Assembly (NCBI GenBank): GCA_013407085.1
Contig: JACCGJ010010800.1
Span: 239,697-303,696, forward strand
Reading direction: 5' to 3'
Source of the DNA: Atriophallophorus winterbourni
Lineage: Eukaryota > Platyhelminthes > Trematoda > Plagiorchiida > Microphallidae
DNA length: 64,000 bases
The notes beneath the pieces are model-generated. The model worked only from the letters and a program-made list of their open reading frames with translations, did not search any database and was not told the origin of the DNA. Made by a program: the position numbers and the translations under genes. Positions 57,565-64,000 of this stretch are shown here, piece by piece; position 1 is the first letter of the stretch, and every line of letters begins with the position of its first letter.

Positions 57565-60364
57565 TGTTGCTGGCCTCATTCGGTCGATGTCGACCATGGA
57601 TGTACATCACAATCGCATGATATTTTCATGTTCCACAGCTAATCGAATGAATACACAATCTGATTCGGGAGGAACAATCTCTCCCGCAACTCTCACAGAC
57701 ATAGGCAGTACTCGGTCGATCGGCGTCAGTTGCACGCCGGCGTCATGATCTGCGTTTAGCAGCCAAGAGCTGTATCTGCTACTCTTCAGCTTGTAGACGA
57801 CGGTTTATACAATGCCTTCAATGTGAGCGGTCAAGAGCAAGTTCTTTCAAACTCGTGAGGTCCATGCAAAGAGCATTCATATCTCTTTTGCGAACATCTT
57901 TGTACCGCAAGTGCTATCTGTCCAATGGTTAACTTCCTGATTTGAATACGACCATTTTCCATTCTGTAGACGTGAGCAAGTCACCGCAGGATGCGGTCGT
58001 AGTAGAGTGAGTATGCCCTGTAGACCAGCTTTTGAAAGAACTTCAGAATTAGTGAGTTTGTCCATCCACGATATATTACAGATACGACGGATGATTTGTA
58101 GGTGGAAAGCATTCAGTATCCGTTCGTGTCCTGCGTGGGTGTTCCACGTTTCACCGCCGTACACAAGCGCTGTATACCATCATCTTTGTCTTTAAAGTCA
58201 ACTTTCGGTTACCCCAAACACGAGAGTTCAATCAAGATAAAATGACAGCTGCTCTGCCAATCCGCTCATCAATCTCCCCATCTAGCAAGAGGTTATCCGC
58301 AATGGTTGAACCAATATATGTGAAATGATGTACAGCTTCAAGCTGACATTTTCAAACAGTGATGATTTGAGGTGATATAATCCATTGACCAAGGACTTTG
58401 GTCTTGCTCATACTGATTGTTAGTCCAATGATTTGCATGCCGAAGAAAAACAGTCCATTCGCGACTGGAGGTGTTCTTGGGCGTGAGCAATAAAGGCTGC
58501 ATCGTCGACAAACACCAGGACACGGATTAGCACATCCTGTGCCTTGGTTTGTGCTCTCAACCAGTTCGTGTTGGAAAGCTTGCCATCACTTCGCGTACGT
58601 AGGTAAATGCCTTATGTACTCGTCTTAAAAGCGTGCTTCATAAGCAGAGCTAAGAAAATGCCGAACAGTGTGGGATCAAGAACACAACTTGTTTGAATCC
58701 TCGGCGAATTTCAAAGGCTCCTAAAAGGAAACCATTAAAATAGACGGAGCACGATATGCCTGAGTGGAACGAAATAACGAGTTTGAGCAGTGTTGGGGGT
58801 AGCCTATCAGATTAAGCATTTTGAAAAAACCATTCCTGCATACGTAATCGAGTGCCTTCGGTAAATTAATGAAAACAGCGTATAGTGGCATATGCTGTTG
58901 TCTCCGGGAAAAGATCATGTCAACGGTTGATCTTTCCCTGTGGAAGCCACATCAAGATTCGGAGTCAACTCTATCAGCTAAAACGTTTAGCCAGATCTGT
59001 CAGACATTAGCAAATAATTTGCCTACTAAATTCAGAAAGAAGATTCCTCTGTAATTGTGTCAGTCGCCTATACCACGCTTATTCTTAAATGGCGTGATGA
59101 ACTTCGTGTCTCGGATCTCTTGTGGGTCACACTGCGCCTGTTAGCACTAAATAAGAAAATGGTAAGAGGCTGTAATAATGGTATACTACATCATTTGATG
59201 AGCTTATGTGTAAATTCCGTCATCACCACGGGTTTTCCCATTCGCTAAGCGGTCGATTGCCCTATTGAGCTCATCCAGAGTAGGGTGAGTATCAAGATGT
59301 TCAATAGTTGGCAACCGCTCAACATTTTCGATTGCATGCGGTAAAACCGTACTGTCCCTAGAGTAGAGAGGAGAAGTGCCTTATCCATCTTTACTTTTGC
59401 TGAGTTTTGTCGACAATCGGCATTCCCGGCAGGCTTAATGGGAGCTGTTTTAAGTTTGTTTGGACCAATGGCTCTCTTGATCCCATCATACTTACCGTAA
59501 AAATTTCCAGTATCCGCAGCTTTGTGTAGACTGAGGCTAATTTTATTCCAATAGTCATTTGCACATCATTTAACAATCTCATGGACCTTATTTCTAGCTG
59601 CTCGTAAAAGTCGTTAGTTTTTATCTGTTTGCATACCGTTGAACTTCAAGAATGCTGACAGTTTCACATCCAACACAGCAGTCATTTAAGAAGCTTTTGC
59701 TTCGAACCAGTCGCTCGTTTTAGCAGCTTTTTAGCGATTCCTTTTTTTCTGAAGCCGATTCGAGTGGGGTTGTCTTGTTGAACTCGGTTGTGAATACTTT
59801 TGCAAATCACGCAGCTAGATAAGGTTGCACATGCGGGTGACGTCCATACTTGGTTTAGCAGAAAATTTGGTTTGTGAAATCTCGACCGGGGAAGCTTCAG
59901 TTGTGCACAAAACAGCTAATGGTCAGTGCCACAGTCTGCGCATAGATATGATCTGGTGAGGAGTACGCTTCCTATATTAGTGCGCCTGACAAGAATAAGA
60001 TCAAGGATGTTTCCAAGAGACATTATGCTATGGTTTTGTTTGAAAGGAAGTGTTACTGACACAAAGACTGAACTGTTTGCACATTTCTAAAAGGCGTTGT
60101 CCGTTTTCATTGGTTTTACCTACTCAGAAACTTCCGAGACAGTTTTTTCAAAGATTCATAAAGTGCACCAACTCTGGCATTGAAATCACCCAATTCCACC
60201 ACACCGTTTTTGGTGGCACGTTTTTGAAGATTGTTGTGAGGTTATCATAAAAAGCGTCTTTTTCAGCAGTGATCGTATGCAGCGTCAGTTCGTAATCATT
60301 GACCAACATGTTGGTACCAGTAATGCACTTCATATTTAGAGTCTGAATCCGTTCGCCTCGCTAT
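57565..60364 (-). mobile_element. RTE-like LINE, 5'-truncated (copy C)
   Basis: Minus strand from about 60364: endonuclease C-terminal half (TLNMKCITGTNMLVNDYELT, AEKDAFYDNLTTIF), linker, RT with RDTKFIT (about 59090), FINLPKALDYVCRNGFFKML (58860; Asn replaces the first catalytic Asp), FVDDAAFIAHA (58500), MYGGETWNTHAGHERILNAF (58164), RRICNISWMDKLTNSEVLSK, then the finger YVCESCGRDCSSRIRLCIHS (about 57700) and the 3' end ATGGTCGACATCGACCGAATGAGGCCA. It lacks the CR1 insert found in copies A and B and so gives the empty-site sequence (ATCAAATGATGTAGTATACC). Many stops; inactive. Confidence 0.85.
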
Positions 60365-61830
60365 TTGTTTGGTGATACTGTAGCCACGTTTCTGTTACGG
60401 CGATGATGTCTTGTGAACATTTCTGAAAGACTGCACACAGTTTACCGATTTTGTTTCCTCCAGAGTCGGCATTTGAAGTTTTTTGGCTTGCAAGGATGCC
60501 TGATCGTTGTGAGGTTGTACTGGTGTAATACAGTTATCTATAATGACGACTGTATTTGTTTGTTTTTATTTGACTTTGTAGTTCACCTATCTTTCCAATA
60601 TGAAGTTTTGATCCGTGTTGTTTAATTTTTCGTGGCATTAGTCTGCGGCCATTTCTACAACGAGTTTTGACCGTTTTCAACATATCTTTACGCAAAAACG
60701 TTAATTTAAGGGGCTTAGGACCGATGCCCTTATAATTCGTAGATTTGGGAATGAGGGACGTGTCCGTCACAGCTACATCATGCAAGCCAAGTATATCACT
60801 GAGGAATCTCCATTGTAACTGAGAGTGTTTGCGCTGCACTGCTTTATCAGTTGCTTCATAAGCTTCTGGGACTTCCAAAAGGATTATACTTCGATCATCC
60901 TTCTGCTTTTTTGGGCTTGTTGCTGAGCGTTTCGATCCCTTTCCCACCAGGGCACATCAGCGAAGATCCTTGTTGTGGTCTCCGAACGCTCCTTACGCAT
61001 GATAAAAGCGGATGGTAAGATGTTTTCTGAATCCCTTTCATATTTCACTGTGATTTTGAGCAGTCTGGGCTGGTCCCGATTGGATGAAGTAGCTTTCATT
61101 TACGTTGGTGCAAATCACGCTTAGCCCATAGAGCGAATGTACACTGTGTACCTGTCGCTTTCGTTGGTTACGGGACGTTTCAACTGTCTCAGATCGAACA
61201 CTTTAGGAGTATTTTGCACATGGACTTTTGGTTTTGAAACTTCAGATGAGCAAGCGGCTTTGGCTCCGTAATATTTTGCGGACCATGGAAGTTTTGGGCA
61301 GACAGGCCTTTAACAGTCGTGTTTGTAAAGGTGGCGTCTTGATGAAAAGAACGCTTTTCAAGACTCCGGTACATTTGCTACAGCTGAACATTCGCGTTGA
61401 ATGATCTGCGAAGATACAGCTTTTTTCTGACTGGTATTACCGTCAGTGGTTACCGATTTATCAAAACCTATACGGGCAAACTGATAATTATGAGCGGTGA
61501 CCAGAGTCTCTACCGATGCCCTTAACGTGTGAAGGAGGAGCTCTAAGCTCAGCATCCGATTATCCAGGTTGCTTTGCTCAACAATTGTTCGAGCAGCTAA
61601 ATCTGCGTTTGGTTTAGTTCGACAATTTTTACATATGTAGCATACACCAGGTATGCTTTCATCATTCAAGATCGATATCGCCTCCGTGGTCAATGATTTG
61701 TCACATTTTGTGTCACACGTATAAGAACAGTTGCGAGTCGCAACTGTTCTGTCACCTGTCGCAACTTGCGACAGGTGACAGATTTGACCATTACATTGAC
61801 GACTTTCATGTTTTGCGAACATCAATTCGT
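60365..61830 (-). mobile_element. CR1-like LINE, ORF1 and start of endonuclease
   Basis: Minus strand: ORF1 N-terminal cysteine finger remnant (61825-61358: NCSYTCDTKC, GVCYICKNC), a coiled-coil-like run (NLDNRMLSLELLLHTLRASV), ORF1 C-terminal half (61099-60534: RIFADVPWWERDR, IILLEVPEAYEATDKAVQRK, LQWRFLSDILGL, SLIPKSTNYKG, PLKLTFLRKDMLKTV), then the endonuclease start (CAVFQKCSQDIIAVTETWL) to about 60365. There RTE sequence takes over in the same orientation. It is the same CR1 type as 4.2-8.5 kb. The remainder of its ORF2 is not seen past the RTE. Confidence 0.8.
61724..61779. repeat. Two adjacent perfect hairpins
   Basis: 61724-61750 is a 13-base inverted repeat around one base (AGAACAGTTGCGA, G, TCGCAACTGTTCT). 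61751-61779 is another with 13-base arms around ACT (GTCACCTGTCGCA, ACT, TGCGACAGGTGAC). They abut, share a TCGCAA core, and lie inside the CR1 ORF1 finger region without breaking its frame. Confidence 0.9.
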
Positions 61831-63384
61831 TTCATGTTAACGGGTCCAACGGAAAGTACTAATCAGAGCACAAAAATCGATACTGCTGGGGTTGGTTTGT
61901 ATAGTATTTTGTGGAGTTGACGGAATGCGACGAGTTGTAGGAATATTTCGTCACACGATTTAGCCGCGAATTTGTTGGCCTCCTGTTGCGAGTATTGGCG
62001 TGAAATCGAGTTCACCTTGAGTATTTCTCTGACAGTGGTAAATACGGATTGGTTGGTCTAACTGGAGAAACACAAAAGCTATTCAAATAAACGAAGGAAC
62101 TGCAGAAAATCCACGGATGACGCACACAAAGAACGACACGTCGTAGATGGATGATTCTTGTATGAGTAGATCCGTCGTAGCAAACTTTCAGAGAGATATC
62201 CAAACCGATCGGATGAAAATTATGAAAGTTATATCCAAAAATGTCGGAATTCAAAATTAATACAGCCGCACGTTGGAGTAACAATTGAGTAACTATATAG
62301 CGTAGCCGAAACTTTTTATGCCGTGAGATTGCCAATCACGGTATCGCCTCAGGGATACATAGTGATGCTCAAAACATGTAGCCAACATTGTGAGTAGCAT
62401 ACTGCCCATCACCTACAGAGGAAACCTAAAATTTAACAACAATAGATTAAATTCATATAGTTACCTCCACGTTTGCTGACAGCTAAACCGATGTAACTTC
62501 AACGCTAGGCCTTGTTTTGACATCCAATGTACACGATAATGATAATGTAGAATACGTGTATCCACTGGCCCTGAATGATCACATGGAAGGTCATTTTGAG
62601 TACCTCTATCAAGCTGTATTAAAAAAGACTTACTAGTAATAATCAGAACATGAACAATCACGCGATTGTGATGTACATCCATAGTCGACATCGACCGACG
62701 GAGGCCAACAACAACTAGTAATACTACTCGGCAATATTACTTCGTGTTGTGTTAACAAAACGCAATTAGCTGCGATCCGGAAACCAGAAGCTTATGGAAA
62801 ATAATTAATCTTGAGAATCAAATTAGCGTGAAGTCCACTCTCAGCCTCATGAATTCGAAAAATACTCAAATTTAAACAGAGAAGCTTGAATGACCAGACG
62901 TTAAAGGCGTGAATTGCTGCATTGAAACAATAACGACGCAAACCTACATCCGAGACTTTGAAAACTTTCTGTTCATTGAGGAATATTACACACAAATTCG
63001 TTTTCAAGATATGCTAAGCTATCAGAAACGAACATTGCGAACCATTGAATTAATCTCAAAATCGTTATCGAATAGTAATTCATCAACATGAGTTCGACAG
63101 CTGGACCAACAACATCTGCCTTAGAAAATGGCGAAAATTTAGCCAGTTACGTTAGTCTTCAGTCTGTGCGAAGATGCGATCCACGCCTCAACGTAAAGCC
63201 AGAACGCGTGTTCCATGCATCGTTCCATCCATAGACGAGAAAGTCTCATCGAGGCAACGGAAAAACGCCACTTAATGTGCGCTCTTGCTACACTTATGAG
63301 ATAAGAGCTGGAATTTCAAGGGGCTGCTTACTGCATACTTTAGCTAATGATAATGGTCTAATTTTGCACAAAAACGGTGGACAA
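61831..63384. other. No supported gene; RTE tail at 62640-62705
   Basis: Mixed AT-rich sequence. A 107-codon minus-strand frame (62335-62012) has no recognisable family. The only identified item is a short RTE 3' end. Confidence 0.4.
62640..62705 (+). mobile_element. RTE-like LINE, 3' tail only
   Basis: AACATGAACAATCACGCGAT, then TGTGATGTACATCCATAG and TCGACATCGACCGACGGAGGCCAAC, is the final 60 bases of the RTE family, also seen at 26185, 40835 and 57565. Nothing upstream is recognisable, so this is a very short 5'-truncated insertion. Confidence 0.7.
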
Positions 63385-64000
63385 ATTCAATTCAATTTAA
63401 TTCAATGGTCTAAAAAGCATATAGCTTGACAAAAACCACAGAATAATATGGGAATTACGAATAACATAGGTAGTTAAAACATGATTTGTTTGCTTATTGA
63501 GCAGGTCAGGAATCAGGTAAAAATTCATATGGCAGAAAATGTTTTCAATCGGTTGGATGGCACATCTAAATCCATGGGGTCAAGATGTATAGTTCACTTC
63601 TATGCATCCGTTCAAATTTCAAAGCTTTTATGGTGTAGAATACATAGGTTCAATGTTTGGATTGGTCGACATGAAGTTGTCCAAGTTCAATTTGAATATA
63701 TCCAAGTTGGGTGAATGTGCAACATTACAGAGTAAGGAGTTCCAGGTAAAACATACACGTACAGAATAAAAATACCTTCGACAGTTCAGTCTCGAGTCAG
63801 GAATAAGTACTGTATCGTCATGACTCCAGCTGGTTCTGGATGGTAGTCGTGTGAATAGTTCATTCAGGGGATGGTTGGGGGTATGCAATATATTGAACAT
63901 AAGAATCAAATCACTCTAAGACGGCGGTAACAAGAGTCGAAGAGATTGAGACTTGTAACACGATTTTCGTATTGTTTGTGCTTTAAACCACGTACGAGAT
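63385..64000 (-). mobile_element. CR1-like LINE, C-terminal part and 3' end, runs off the window
   Basis: Minus strand: VTSLNLFDSCYRRLR (63950, frameshifted), then a 93-codon open frame 63909-63628 (MILMFNILHTPNHPLNELFT, SRLNCRRYFYSVRVCFTWNS, HSPNLDIFKLNLDNFM, stop after MYSTP). The 3' UTR (TCTGTGGTTTTTGTCAAG, GCTTTTTAGACCATTG) and a TTGAATT tail near 63388-63405 follow. It is the same subfamily as 1118-1345 and the nested copy at 37640. The 5' part continues beyond base 64000. Confidence 0.8.

Noticed and set aside
62012..62335. 107-codon minus-strand ORF
   Set aside because: No recognised family and no gene context; length is within chance for a 64-kb window.

Overview
This is an AT-rich eukaryotic window, almost certainly animal. 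The mix of CR1-clade and RTE-clade non-LTR retrotransposons, hammerhead-ribozyme repeats and a Penelope-like palindromic insertion suggests a flatworm, probably a digenean trematode. That assignment is inference; no rRNA, mitochondrial or diagnostic host gene confirms it. Nothing looks prokaryotic: there are no operons, no RBS-spaced genes and no CRISPR arrays. The only convincing host-gene sequence is the last coding exon of a single-pass membrane protein (1-564, +) with a poly(A) signal at 658. Two short segments (51604-51711 and 56794-56882, +) have splice-site context and may be exons of an unidentified gene.

Everything else recognisable is mobile DNA. About fifteen CR1-like fragments lie on both strands, from full-length-style (4.2-8.5 kb, minus; 19.8-22.9 kb, plus) to bare 3' ends. 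The best preserved are an intact endonuclease ORF at 6103-7101 and a 548-codon reverse transcriptase ORF at 49383-51029. Three large RTE-like elements (26.2-29.2 kb minus, 35.7-40.8 kb plus, 57.6-60.4 kb minus) carry an APE endonuclease, a reverse transcriptase and a cysteine-finger C-terminus, all broken. A decayed pogo/Tigger-like element (46207-47332) keeps only the DNA-binding half of its transposase.

The most interesting structure is a three-level nest at 35.7-40.8 kb. An RTE element contains a CR1 fragment, which contains a 314-bp palindromic element (38741-39054) flanked by a 13-bp target-site duplication. That element carries two outward-facing hammerhead ribozymes. A second RTE copy (26.2-29.2 kb) has the same RTE/CR1 junction inside unrelated flanks. 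The RTE therefore seems to have moved again after it had captured CR1 sequence. A second, unrelated hammerhead family (seven recognisable copies, all near 50 bp) is scattered through the gaps, with three copies clustered at 55.5-55.9 kb.

The remaining 40-50% of the window is AT-rich sequence with no gene I can support.
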